From Pseudocercospora fijiensis CIRAD86 (Eukaryota > Ascomycota > Dothideomycetes > Mycosphaerellales > Mycosphaerellaceae): a stretch of 64,000 nt of DNA. The position numbers and the translations under genes were made by a program. Under the pieces are notes generated by a model. It did no database searches and was not told the origin of the DNA. It was given only the letters and a program-made list of their open reading frames with translations. The stretch spans positions 1,917,053-1,981,052 of the forward strand of contig NW_006921534.1 of the NCBI RefSeq assembly GCF_000340215.1, written 5' to 3'. Each line of letters opens with the position of its first letter. The stretch's first letter is position 1. This document shows, one piece after another, positions 22,280-33,156 of this stretch.

Positions 22280-25200
22280 TATTCAGTCTCGGGATCTAGC
22301 TATGATTCTAGGCGGTCTTCGTCGCTAGACTAGTCGAGCTCCTCCTTAGAGTTAGAGTTAGATAGCTAGAAGTCTAGTTTACTATCGGAATTAACATCGG
22401 AAATGCTCTACGCGCAATTAATACGTATATAACCCTCCCTTTGTTTATAAGTTATTCCTAATGGCTTACTAAGATGTATCTAGGGATGCGTATAGTTATC
22501 GGGCAGAATAGGATCTATAATCGCGGTAGGATCCTCCTCTCGATAGGTATCTAAGGTCGGTAGAGGGTCTGTAGAGGCATTAACTTCCTCCTCGGTCGGG
22601 GGAGGGCGGGTAGGCTCTCTTAATTCGACGATCTTTTTTAGGTTAGCCCGGGGGTGCGAGTGCTTTAAGGTAGTACTATTAAGTTCCTAAAGTCGGTACG
22701 TAGAACTATCGTAAAGGACCTCCTATACTCTATAAGGCCCTTTCTATTTAAAGGCTAGCTTATAGGAGTAACTATACTCTAACTCGGACCGGTATAGGAG
22801 AACTATATCGCTAACCTTTAGAGGCTCCTAATTAATAGCATTATAGTTATCAAAATACTGCTTAGCCTCTTTACGAAGGCGCCGTTATCGAGCAAGTCTC
22901 TCCTAAGAAGTAGTAGTTATGTCCTTAAGAGCCTTAGCGCGTAGGGTAAGGAGATCCGCTCTAGTACGAATAGACCCCTAATCGTAAACGCTATGCGTGC
23001 GATAGGACAACTTAATAGGAAGAACGGCGTCCCTCCTAATTATAAGCTCTACTAGCGTAAGTCTAGTCGTGTCGATAATAGTAGTTCGATCCGCCTAGAG
23101 AAGGGCTAGAACGCGGGTAGAGATAGGAACGGACCTGTCCCCTCTATTAGTTATCTTAGATAGGGCATTAATTAAAGACCGATAGCTACGCTTAACGATA
23201 GCATTCGACTAGGGATAGTACGGGGAGATACGAACGTTTTTCGCCCTATACGAAACAAGCAGCGCTTAAACTTCTTTAGCTATATTGTTCGTAGCGTTGT
23301 CTAAGATAATCTCGTAAGGCGTTCCCTAGCGGCAAAACAGATCCTTAAATAGGAAGGTAGCTATATTACGAGCATTAATAGTACCGCAGCCCTTATAGAA
23401 ATAATAGGCCTCCGGCTATCGAGAAAGTCCTTCCCGAATAATATAGAGGCTATTGTTCCGGCTTAGATAAACCCTATCGCCGTACTATCGCTTACTAACT
23501 AATTAGGTAGCGGGGATACGTAGCTCGCCTAGCCGACGGTAGCTATTCCTAAAGTTGCACTTAGGACAGCTCTTATAGTAGCGAGAGATATTAGCCTATA
23601 CGCTATCCTACTAGTACCGCCGACGAAGGATATCGAAGGTGCCCTCCGCCGCCCGGTAGCCGAGCTTATCGTAAACAGAACGAAGGATCTCTTATCGGGC
23701 TGCTAGGTCGTTAATAATACGCTAGAGAGGTACATTAACTATCGCTTGTCGCTAAAGGATTCGATCTTTAACTAGGAATCGTCGAGAATAGCGAATAACC
23801 CGACGGTATTAACTCTTTAATAGGCTAGGCGCTTTCTTCGTATAGGTTAGGAAGTAGGCGATGTAATAGGAGTCGTCGGAGTAGACCCTATTAAGGATAT
23901 TATCCCTCTCTAGTTTATCCGCCTTAGCTTTAGCCTAGTCGTTATCGTTAGTAGTAGGGTTCTCGTCGGGCTAGTTACTAGGTTAGTTGCTAGGTTAGTC
24001 GTTAGTAGTAGGCCTAGCGATCGCTAGTATAGCATTAATATAGAAGGTAGCGAAGAAGGTGCAGTTAATAACCGCGTCGATATCTTCTTCTTCTATTATT
24101 TCGGCAATGTCCTCTTCTATAGCAGGCCTCCTAGAAAGGCTATCCGGTCTAGTATGCTTCTTCCTAGGAACGTAGAAGACGTCGAAGTTAAACAAATAGA
24201 TCTAGGCAACCTACCGAGCTATCGTAGAGTTAGGCAGGTCGGAGGCTATACGGTTAAGCTAATAGACTAGCGTCTAAGCATCGATTTCTAGACGAAAGAA
24301 TATACTAAAGAGCTATAGCCGGAACTTCTTTAGAGCCTTGTAGACTCTAAGGCATTCTCGCTTGCTAGTATCGTATCGGGCCTCGATCGGTTTCTATAGC
24401 CCGGAGTCGTACCTAATAGGATAACGCAAGGATAGCTCCTTACGGTTATACTATATTAGTATCTCGCTATAGCCTTCCCCGCTCGAGTCGATAGCAACAA
24501 TAATTAAACCCGCTCCCTCTAAGTAGTTAATAGACGTAAGTGTAGGTACGCTAACGAGTGCCTTAGTTACCTTGTCTTTAGCCGCTTAGTAAACGGGGGT
24601 CTATTCGAACTTAGCATCCTTCTTAAGTAAGGCGTATAAGGGCTTGTACACTAATGCAAAGTTCTCGACCTAGATACGGAAGTAGGAGACTACTCTAAGC
24701 TAGGTTCGGACATCCTTCTAATAGGTAGGATCCGGCTAGGATACTATCTTTAGGACCCGTATATTATTAGGATAGCGGCCGTTTTCATCGGTTACAAACC
24801 CGACAATGTTTATTCGTTTGTATAGGAGCTGAAGCTTCTCCCTATACACCGTTAGATTAGCTCGTTCTAGGTCGTAGAGGACGCTATCGAGGTTCTAGAT
24901 ATATTCGAGAAAGAACCTACGGATGCTAGGCTCTACTTCTTTATTGTCGTACCTAGTTTTAGGGCCTTTAATACCGATGTCGTCGAGGAAAGGTATCGCT
25001 ATATAGGAGATATAGGCCGCGAGGACTTAGTTTATAATGCGAACGAACTAGGCTACTAAGTTGGTTGCCCCTTAGGGAAGGGTAGTTTGTCTATACAATC
25101 TAAGAGGTGTCTCGAAACTAGTAAGGTCGCGGCTATTAGGGTAAAGAGGAATCTAGTCGTAGCCCGAGAAAACGTCAACTAGTAAGGCTACAATATAGTT

Positions 25201-25970
25201 AGCAAAGGCTTCCGAGAACCTATTAGTCTCCGGAGGAAGGTTAGTATCTCTAATCGTAACTACGTTAAACTTTTATATAGCGTTAATTAGGCGGTACTTC
25301 TTTAGCTCCTTAGGAGCTGTCTTCTTCTAAACTAGGAAGTATAGATTACGATACGAGGCATAGGAAGGCTCTAAGGTGCTAGCCTTTATACGCTGTCGTA
25401 TTATGTCCTTAACTATACCTCGTAGGCTTAGGTTTAGCTTAAAACCTAGATAGGCCTAAGGCTTATATTCGATCGTTCGGATCTTCTATAGAGGGGCAAC
25501 CTCCGGGTTAATTCTGCCTAGGTAAGTGAAATTATATGCTAATACGGCTTCGCGATTATATAGAAGCTTATACAGCAGGTCAAGTTTAAGATCCGAAAGC
25601 TCTATACTAGGTTTGATTTTCGCAAGCCTCTCCGGTATTAGCCTTAAACCCCTAGGAATAGTAGAGAACTTTTTAGTAATGTATCTCTAATCGTACGGAC
25701 TATCCCTAAGTAGCAATGTTGCTTCCCAATTAAGACACTTTTATCGCTAGTTAGGATTCCCGCTAGGATTGGACCTATCGGTAATGTATACGCTGCCTTT
25801 TACGGGCTTGACCTTATTAGCTACCCTCTTATATAGGGTATAGATACTAATCGATTGCCGAACCCGAGCTCTCTCTCTTTATCGTTAGGCTTAGAGATTA
25901 GCGCAATAAAACAGCGCGTAAACTTCTTTAGAAGTTTCCTTAAGTCGATAGGTGTATAGCTAGTAGTCCT
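22280..25970 (-). pseudogene. Gypsy pol: RT, RNase H, integrase, broken
   Basis: Minus strand. RT: LPQGATNLVA near 25070 and the catalytic FLDDI at about 24976-24991. RNase H: AIDSSGEGYSE near 24480. The tether after RNase H, FYVPRKKHTRPDSLSRRP near 24130-24180, is diagnostic of gypsy elements and lies in a surviving 66-codon frame. Integrase: a zinc-binding-like N terminus (SCPKC), LDNATNN near 23300 for the second catalytic Asp, and PxSNAIVKR near 23190 where the third catalytic acid should be. That codon (23191-23193) now reads Lys instead of Glu through one CpA-to-TpA change. A C-terminal YRVQEVLYDSSTYRL segment resembles the gypsy GPY/F region. No chromodomain was recognised. Confidence 0.85.
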
Positions 25971-26002
25971 AATTTATAACGCCGGCGAAAACGTTAGATT
26001 CG

Positions 26003-26027
26003 TAATAACACCCCCGGGGTAGCATTA
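26003..26027. repeat. 25-bp quasi-palindrome copy 4
   Basis: TAATAACACCCCCGGGG then TAGCATTA, lying between the gag-protease block and the RT block. Confidence 0.75.
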
Positions 26028-26399
26028 GACTCGCGCTCTAATTAGTTAGTTCGGGTAGACCCGCCTCCGGTAATAATACTTGCGACAGCATTATTACCTT
26101 AACTTGGGCATTAGGTAGTCGCGGTGTTATACTCGCTATCGCTTCGAGCATTTATCTTCTTAGTATAGAACCTAGAAACTTGCCTTAACGCACGGAGCGG
26201 CGCACTTCCGGATATAACCTATTAAAGCTATACTAACTTATAGCGTAGATTGCCGGTCTTATAACCGCGCCGTAGCGTTTCCCGAAGACCGTCTAGAAGC
26301 AGCAAGGATATCCTCGTAGGACTTGTAGCTAGTATTTCCGACATAACTAGTAAACACGACTCGGTTGCCCTTCTAGTTAGTAATAGTTCCCTCCTAGGA

Positions 26400-29140
26400 G
26401 CTATCGTCGCAATTGCGCTAGACACCTCGGGTTATGCGAGACTATAGTCGACCTAGAATAATTAGCGTGTTTAGGTCGGCGGCAATCTAGAAGGTAAAGG
26501 AAAAGCATATGCCGAAGGCGTCTACTATAATATTATAGTAAGCACCTACTAGCGCAACCTCCCTATTTACTCCCTATATACCGAGGGAAATGTCTCTATT
26601 TATCGGTAGCCTAAGTTATTTAGCCTAACGCTTACTTATAATAAGTAACTCCGAACCATTATTAAGCATTGCTAGCATCTATTAACTATAGCTCCCGATA
26701 GTAACCTAAATATAGATAGTAGAGACGACGGCGAAGAAACGGGTAACTGCGGAAAGGTCTACATTATTAGGGATAGAGTAAAGTTCCTTAGGTTGAGGAG
26801 GTCCTACTCGACCGATTTATTAGCTAGTAAATCGGACAGCTTTAATAGAAACTAAAACTAGAGTAGGGTCGGGATTATTACTATCCCCTTAGCCTATCTC
26901 CTTAACTCCCTCTTCGTTAGTATTATCGATAGTCTCTTAGTTCTCGTAGGTTACCGATTCGCCTTCTACTAACTCTTAGGCACCTGAAAATTTAGGAAGG
27001 AACTATAGGGAAGAGACGTCGATATAGTCTTCTCGTCCCTATTTTCGTCGGAGGGCAGCGAGATCCTTTATAAAGGTAGTATCGTTAGGGATTCGGCTCT
27101 AGAATAGGTTAGTAGGCAAACCGTATGCTAGTAGCTCCCCTATAGACATATTAGACTTAAGGTCTAGGAACTATAAAGCCTAGAAGAGAGCGTTTGCCTT
27201 TGTATCTAAGGAGTTAGCTAGGCTAGTACTATACTTTTTTATATACCTATTAAAGCGAAAGCTCTTTAGATCGGATGACTTTCGCTTATAGGCCGGTAGG
27301 TTAGCTAGGCCTAGGGTACTACTAATATCGGTAGCAACATCCTCTATATCGACCTCTAGAGTCTCTAGGACGACTAGGCTCTCTATAGGTAGGGTACTAG
27401 GTGCGGTGCTAGATACGGTGCTAGATCGGGTAGTACGGTCTATAGCTGTCTAGAGAGTCTTAGTTTTAGCGGTTAACTCTCGCTATTGCTTAGCTTTGTC
27501 GGCCGCCTTATTCTTTAGTACCCTAGTAGGGGCTGCCGCACTAGGGCGAGTAGGGTTCTAAGGGCTCTTGCCCTTGCTTTAGGACTAGGTCTAAGACCGT
27601 ATAGTAGCGTAGACATCTACACTATTCTTAGTAACCGCGTAAACATTAGTAACTGCGTCCGGATCCTAAGAAACAAAGTTAACCTTAATAGGCTTAGTAG
27701 TACTATTACTGCTCCGCTCCTTAACCTGTTTTGCCCTAACCTTCTAAGTTTCTCGTTTAGCAATAGCGGCGAGGGTACTGTTCCTAGTGTCCTTAAACTC
27801 GATCTTACCGCTATACTTCTTTTCTAGAAGGGTCTTTAGCTAAGGCAGCTTCGGGGCTCTCCGATCCTATTCGAAATCAATCTTATCGCCGGTGTCTATA
27901 TAGTAGAATCGGCTATTCACTTGCATAATAAGCTTCCTTTTAAGAAGCTCTTTCTAGATAGGGTAGGACGATTAGATATGTTTGAACCCGCTACATATCT
28001 AGCACTTACTATCCAAGTTAGAATAGATCTTCCGTATAGCGTAGACATCTACTAAAGGGGCTTTAGGGTAGTTAGGATCTGAAACCTAGTAGACTAGTAG
28101 TATATCGCCTAGTATAGTAGCATTAATAACCTCCCTAACTCGCTATAATGCTTTCGCATTTAGGTTTAGCTAGGCTAGGGATTTAGCTAAGTCCGCGATA
28201 TCCTAAGAGTGCTTAGTAATAGTAGGAGTTACAGTCTTAGGACTACTTTGCGATTTAGGAAGGAACTTAGGTCCCTTGCTTACTAAGGCTTCTTTCCTAA
28301 CCTACGCTAGGTTATTCCGGTCTTCGCCGTAGATAAACTTCCTCGTATTGGCTGCGCTATTAATGTCGGCCTTAACACACACTAGGACCTCTTTATACTT
28401 CCTAAAGCTCTTAGGATCGGCCTCGCTAAGCTTATAGCGACGGAAGATACGCTAAGCTATAGGCTACGGCAACCCCTAGAGGAGCAGCCTTGTTCTCTAA
28501 GAGTTTTCGAGGTTACTCTGTTCGATGCTATCCGCTAACTCGATAAACTCGCGGATATATCTCTTTAGGTCGTTATCCTTAGTGCGCCTTACTAAGCAGA
28601 GGGACTCGAGCTACGTACGACTGCCTTTAATACGACGGCTATCGCGCTCCCGATACTCCCTTATAAAGGCTATCTTAAAGGTCTCCTAGTTAGCATTAGA
28701 CTTGTCGTCCTTTTCTAGGTAGCTAACTAGGGTTTTAAGGGTTCGGTAAAGCTTAGAGGAGGTAGTCCTCGTAAAGGACCGAATCTTATACTAGTCGGAT
28801 TCTCTGTCGAGCTCGTAATTAACTAAGCCTTCCTTAAAGCGCTTAATATGTGCTATAGCGTTCTACCCTTCGAATAGGGGATTTGCCCTACTCCCTAGCT
28901 CTAGCGGGCGACGCTTGTTTTAACGGAGAAGCTTAGTTTGCTTCTCTATTATTTTTATAAGGATAGTATAGAGCGCCTCTAGCGTAGAGGGCGTAGGAGG
29001 CTTACTTATATTAACTAGTCGCCGCCTAATTTCTTCGTTAATAGGATTAGGGGCGTTTTCGGATTTAGAGGATTCCGCTAATTCTCGATGTTCGTTTTCG
29101 CTAGAGCTAGAGCTTATTCGATTGTTATAAAATAGTTGAA
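26400..29140 (-). pseudogene. Gag-protease region of LTR element, broken
   Basis: Minus strand. The 5' part (about 28.4-29.1 kb) reads as a gag-like helical capsid with the usual spacing of aromatic and charged residues (RFKEGLVNYELDRES..., FIREYRERDS). A basic, Ser/Thr-rich linker follows near 27.3-27.9 kb. The 3' part (about 26.45-26.7 kb) resembles a retropepsin: AMLNNGSELLIIS, with Asn at 26661-26663 where the catalytic Asp is expected, a change explained by one CpA-to-TpA step on the plus strand, followed by GIQG. Frame breaks are TAG/TAA. No clear CCHC knuckle was found. Confidence 0.7.
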
Positions 29141-29268
29141 ATAGTTAAAATAGAATACTATATAAAGTTGAAATAGAATGCTATATAAATGTGTTTTTAG
29201 TAACTTTAGTCTATTTAGTTTGTTGTGATATTGCTATACGAGAGAGTAGTATGTTAGGCTGTTTCTCC

Positions 29269-29293
29269 TAGTATTACCCCTAGGGTAGTATTA
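29269..29293. repeat. 25-bp quasi-palindrome copy 5 (diverged)
   Basis: TAGTATTACCCCTAGGG then TAGTATTA, in the leader just upstream of gag in sense orientation. More diverged than the other four copies. Confidence 0.6.
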
Positions 29294-29930
29294 GGATTTA
29301 GCCTCCTAAGGTCGCCTAACTACCTCTAGGAGCTTAGTTTAGTAGATTTTAGACAAAAGCCGCTCGGAGGGAGAGACTGCAATCTCTATTCACTCCTAGA
29401 TCCTAGAAACTAGCTCGTATCTCCTTTAGCTAGGCGGGGGGGGAGGGGCGGTAGCCTTCTTTTTCTAGTAGAAGGCTAAGCACTATCTAAGCGAGGCTGC
29501 GAATCTAGGGACGCCCTACCCGATTAATAGGGGACTCCCCGGCTATCCGACCTGCAATCCGTATTTGCTATCAATTAATAGTCTTAGCAAACTAAGTAAG
29601 GCCGATAGGTAATTAGTCTATCTTCTCCTTAGGCGGGGCTTATCTCGAGCAAGCGGTACTAAATAGGTCTTCGACCCGGAGCCGAGTCCTTAGAAGCTAG
29701 CTATAGCTATAGACTAGGCTCTAAGCTGTAACAGTCCTAAGGGTTTGTAGCTTTTCGGGGTTAAAGCGATACCCTCGTTAAGAGGTTTCTCTGCTTGTCG
29801 TAATAGCCCCTTAAGATACTTCGGTATCGTCCGTATCGTAGGCTCTTATCGTGCTCTCGCTTTAGTTATAGCTATTCGTGCCTAGAGACTACCTTCAATA
29901 TACCCGAACCTGTTAGATATAAAGAGATAG

Positions 29931-29947
29931 CCCTACCTTCGGCTCTA
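29931..29947 (-). other. Primer-binding site for tRNA-Lys(CUU)
   Basis: One nucleotide inside the 5' LTR (LTR starts at 29949). The plus strand reads CCCTACCTTCGGCTCTA. The mature 3' end of the tRNA-Lys(CUU) encoded at 7475-7561, with CCA added, is CCCCACCTTCGGCTCCA: 15 of 17 match, and both mismatches are CpA-to-TpA changes. This fixes the element orientation and names the primer. Confidence 0.88.
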
Positions 29948-29948
29948 A

Positions 29949-30228
29949 TAAAGGACGGAAACTAAAACTACTACTACTACCTATAGTAATAGTATAGGCT
30001 ACCGAGGGTAACATAACCTATAGTAATATAGGCAGCTATATTTAGCATAATAGGATAACAAGACGGTTACTTAGGCTAATAACTAGAGCCCTGCAACATA
30101 GGCATTATAGAAGCGTAACGTAAACAATGTGCTATACGAGGTTAGTGCTCTATCTATAATGTAGAAGAAGGCCTCTTATATAGGCTTAAAACTCAGCCTA
30201 GGTGTATAGGGCCGGTTACTAGCTAATA
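29949..30228 (-). repeat. Right LTR (5' LTR of minus-strand element)
   Basis: 280 bp, partner of 17910-18189. Followed on the plus side by ATAG, matching the left target duplication, and then by the resumed MULE frame. Confidence 0.92.
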
Positions 30229-31490
30229 ATAGTATAGCAATATACGTAGAGGTAAAGGACTGCAAATACAACTAACGCTTACTTAATTATACTAAGAGTA
30301 AGGATAGCAAACTTTACCCTCTCGCTACTAGCGATAACGAGCTATTAAAGCGTTAGTTACTAGAGTTTCTATAGCGGTTACAACAGCTAATTAGTAAGCA
30401 ATACTAGAAGGGCACTTAACCTAACTTTGTCGTAGCGCGCTTACTTAGTAACGAGACAACGTGCGAGTATAGATTCTATCTATAATACTAAGTCGCCTAC
30501 GCTAACCTATAGTACTACTATTTCTAACTTAGTTAGAATATAATCTAAGACTACGACTTTTAGCGCTAGCTATTTATGTTTAAAGACGCTAAATACGATA
30601 ACAGCGGCGGCTTCTTAATCTATAACCGAGTAACGACTTCCTACGCTATTAAAGAGCTCTACGACGATATTAGTACGCCGAGTGTACCTAACTTCTTATA
30701 CCGCGAGCGCGTATACGAGTATAGCGACGACATCCGCCGCTAGATATATACTATTAAACAGCGCTACGCCGATAACTAGGTGCTATTTAAAGACCGACAA
30801 CGAGACTAGAAGCGCTTTATTAAGCGACTTAACGATATAAGTAGACCTTAATGCACTAAAGCCGCGCGCCTCGCTATAGAAGATTACTTTAGCCTCGAAT
30901 TGCTACTAAATATACCTCCTTTATAACTATCGTAATAGCCGCTGCCTACTAGGGTACTATTAAGTTAATACTGCGTTAATCTTAGCTAAATCGCTAGTCT
31001 ATCGACTAAGAAGTCCCGTAAAGGTAAGAGTAAGGCGATAGTTAAAAAGGAGGGGTTATATAGTAAGGTTCGTAAGGTAGGTATAGAAGAGGCGATAGTA
31101 GAGGTAATAGATATCTTAGCGACTACCTTAAGAGCGCTAGCGGCCTTAGAGATCGAGTCTACTATACTAGCTGCTATATAACTAGCGATACCGGAGGCGT
31201 AGGTCGCTCTATAGCGTAATCTATACGAGCCTCCGCCCTCTATATAGATAGGCGTAGTAATAGGTCTATCTTTATAGCCTTTATAATCTATCTCCTTTAA
31301 TATAACTATCTCTTACGACTTTGCCTCTATCTCTGCCTTAGGCAAGCGGAAGGCGCCGGCGACGGTAAGGTCTAGCAAGAAGCGTAAATAAGTCTATATG
31401 TCTATCTACTGCGGTATAAACTAGTAATACCTAACTTTAGTCTATACTACTGTTTCTACGCTATCTCTTTAGCTTTATTTTTAGCGACAG
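30229..31490 (+). pseudogene. MULE-type transposase, 3' part, broken
   Basis: Continues the plus-strand frame that breaks at 17909. Readable stretches include ETTCEYRFYL near 30450 and a long segment near 30590-30730, then a low-complexity Lys/Arg-rich tail (GKRKAP, KKRK near 31340-31390) of the kind that often ends MULE/SWIM-type transposases. A clear SWIM zinc motif was not found. Interrupted by RIP-type stops. Normal DNA resumes near 31485; the terminal inverted repeat was not found. Confidence 0.6.
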
Positions 31491-33156
31491 TAAGGTCTGA
31501 TACTACCCCTACCCTGCGCGACGCGACAACATCACGTAGATTACGGTTTTGCTAGGGGTTGGCAGTAGAAACGGATTCTCAGCATGCGCCGACCTCCGAT
31601 CCGGTAGAAGCCGCAGTGGCTACTACAGACGTATCCGGATCGGCTGGTTGACCTTGGCCGGGATGCGTCAACAACGAGCAGGAAGGGCGGGGTTCATGGC
31701 GTTGGATCGACGGCTGCGAACACACGCAAAGCTCAGCGTTCGGATGTGAATAACCGATGTCATCTATGTAGACGGTCAGACCACGGTCGAGACCGACCAA
31801 GACGCGGTGAGATGAGCATGGCCAGTTTCGCCAAGTCCGAGGCTTCTCCTTCCACCCACCACACTCGACTTACCATCAACCGTCAATATATCCAATGCCT
31901 ACATCGATACATACTCTGCATCACCGGATGCTCCTATGAGATACGCGATGTAGTTCTAGCACAGAAGACGACGTTTTTCCCACGAGTGGGCCGCGATCAA
32001 CATACGAATGCCTGCCGCTAGGTCCGCAAACAAGAGGCAAGGACAGGCAGGTAGAGTTATCGCCAAATGAATCTCATGATACTTGGCTTGAGAGGGTGCA
32101 AAGGGCCAAGTGAAGCTCAAGTGGAAAGAATGGAAAAGGCGTATAGGGGCATCCTGACGCGTTGAAGATTGGACAAGAATTAGGTGCTGATGAGAATGGT
32201 TTGGAAATTGAGAAAGGGAAGGAGGGAGATGTTAAGCCAAAAGAAGTCGTTTGAACATATCGAATCCACTATCGAAATGATCTCTACAAGGTATCAAGTC
32301 ACCGCGCCGAGGACCTCAGACTATATCTCACCTCACTTGTCATAGAAGGCTCAGCGCGTGTTCAATCTACACTATACGATATCTCAAATACTAAGGGCTC
32401 GGATATCAAGGAACATCAGAAGCGCTCGTGCCTTTCGGGGCCCAGGTGGCCTCCTCCATAGCATCAGCTGATACCTCACTTCACCGAAATATAGACTGCC
32501 TATGCACCGAAGCTCTGTCCTGTATCCTGCTCCTAACTCCAGACCCTCAGATTCTGGGGAACTAGGAAGAGCCTTCGCTGATCACGCCTTGTGTCCATAT
32601 CGAGTTCGTGTTATAGTGAGAAGGTATGGACAAGATCGAGATTGTTCCAGATGTGACTGCGCAGGGTCAAGATAGGTAGATGAGATGTTTTAGGGAGCCG
32701 TAGATCGAATCTTGAAGGTCATTGAGCGGTTCAATGGTCTGCCATAGTGTCATAACAGAGCTGATTGCGATGGTTGCGATCAGAAAGGATTAGTAGGCAC
32801 TGCTTCAACCACAGTTTGCTTGTATGTATATGGCACATGACTATAATGGATCGACCTCATGCTGCATGCGATGACTGAGAACGGCTTGTACGTCTTGAAA
32901 TCTGGAGGAGTTCGGGTCTGTAGTAAATGCCTTGCTCATAAGCGCTCAGCCTCGTGAGGTAATTCAGGAAGCGGTGCTGAACAGAATGGTCGGCATATCC
33001 GCGGCTTGGTGGAGTCACACGCCGCTTACTTCGGAGTGAGCGGCGTTTGCCTCCAATTCAGCTGCGGATAGAGATTTTTGCTCGAGCTGTTCCAATTCCA
33101 GTAGCAGTGCATCGCCCATTTCTTTAAGGGCATTAAATGCTCTCAAAACTACCCAT
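31491..33156. other. Intergenic region, no supported gene
   Basis: Unmutated sequence between the transposon island and the carboxylase gene. Short overlapping frames near 31549-32021 have no family resemblance. It should hold the 3' UTR of the carboxylase (minus strand) at its right end. I see no tRNA or repeat. Confidence 0.5.

Larger units (their letters stand above)
17910..30228 (-). mobile_element. Complete 12.3-kb LTR retrotransposon (gypsy-type) with a third ORF
   Basis: Two 280-bp LTRs, a primer-binding site at 29931-29947, a polypurine tract at 18190-18204 and a 4-bp target duplication define an intact structure on the minus strand. Sense order: leader (29.3-29.95 kb), gag-protease (about 26.4-29.14 kb), RT-RNase H-integrase (about 22.3-25.97 kb), a 0.45-kb spacer, then a further coding block (about 18.4-21.15 kb) before the 3' LTR. 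RT precedes integrase, as in Ty3/gypsy elements. It is inserted in the MULE transposase frame only 48 bp from the LINE. At 12.3 kb it is long for a fungal gypsy element, mostly because of the extra block. All frames carry RIP stops, so it cannot move on its own. Confidence 0.88.
10660..31490. mobile_element. RIP-mutated nested transposon island
   Basis: In this block open frames collapse: only three of 60 codons or more are found between about 10.8 and 31.5 kb. CpA is nearly absent from the plus strand, and former Gln/Trp codons read as TAG/TAA/TGA. CpG is kept in the MULE and LTR parts, as expected for RIP rather than CpG deamination. Normal composition resumes sharply on both sides (last CpA before it near 10657, first after it near 31485). 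The nesting is MULE (outer), then LINE and LTR element (inner), each separately bounded by target duplications. The MULE terminal inverted repeats could not be identified, so the outer edges are approximate. Confidence 0.9.

Noticed and set aside
22011..26027. Quasi-palindrome copies 3 and 4 as LTR termini of a separate nested element
   Set aside because: They are in opposite orientation, but flanking sequence beyond the motif is not repeated, and gag lies outside while pol lies inside, so a separate element would be incomplete.
10660..31490. CRISPR-like or centromeric array
   Set aside because: The repeats here are LTRs, target duplications and a dispersed 25-bp motif; there is no regular repeat-spacer pattern and no satellite monomer.
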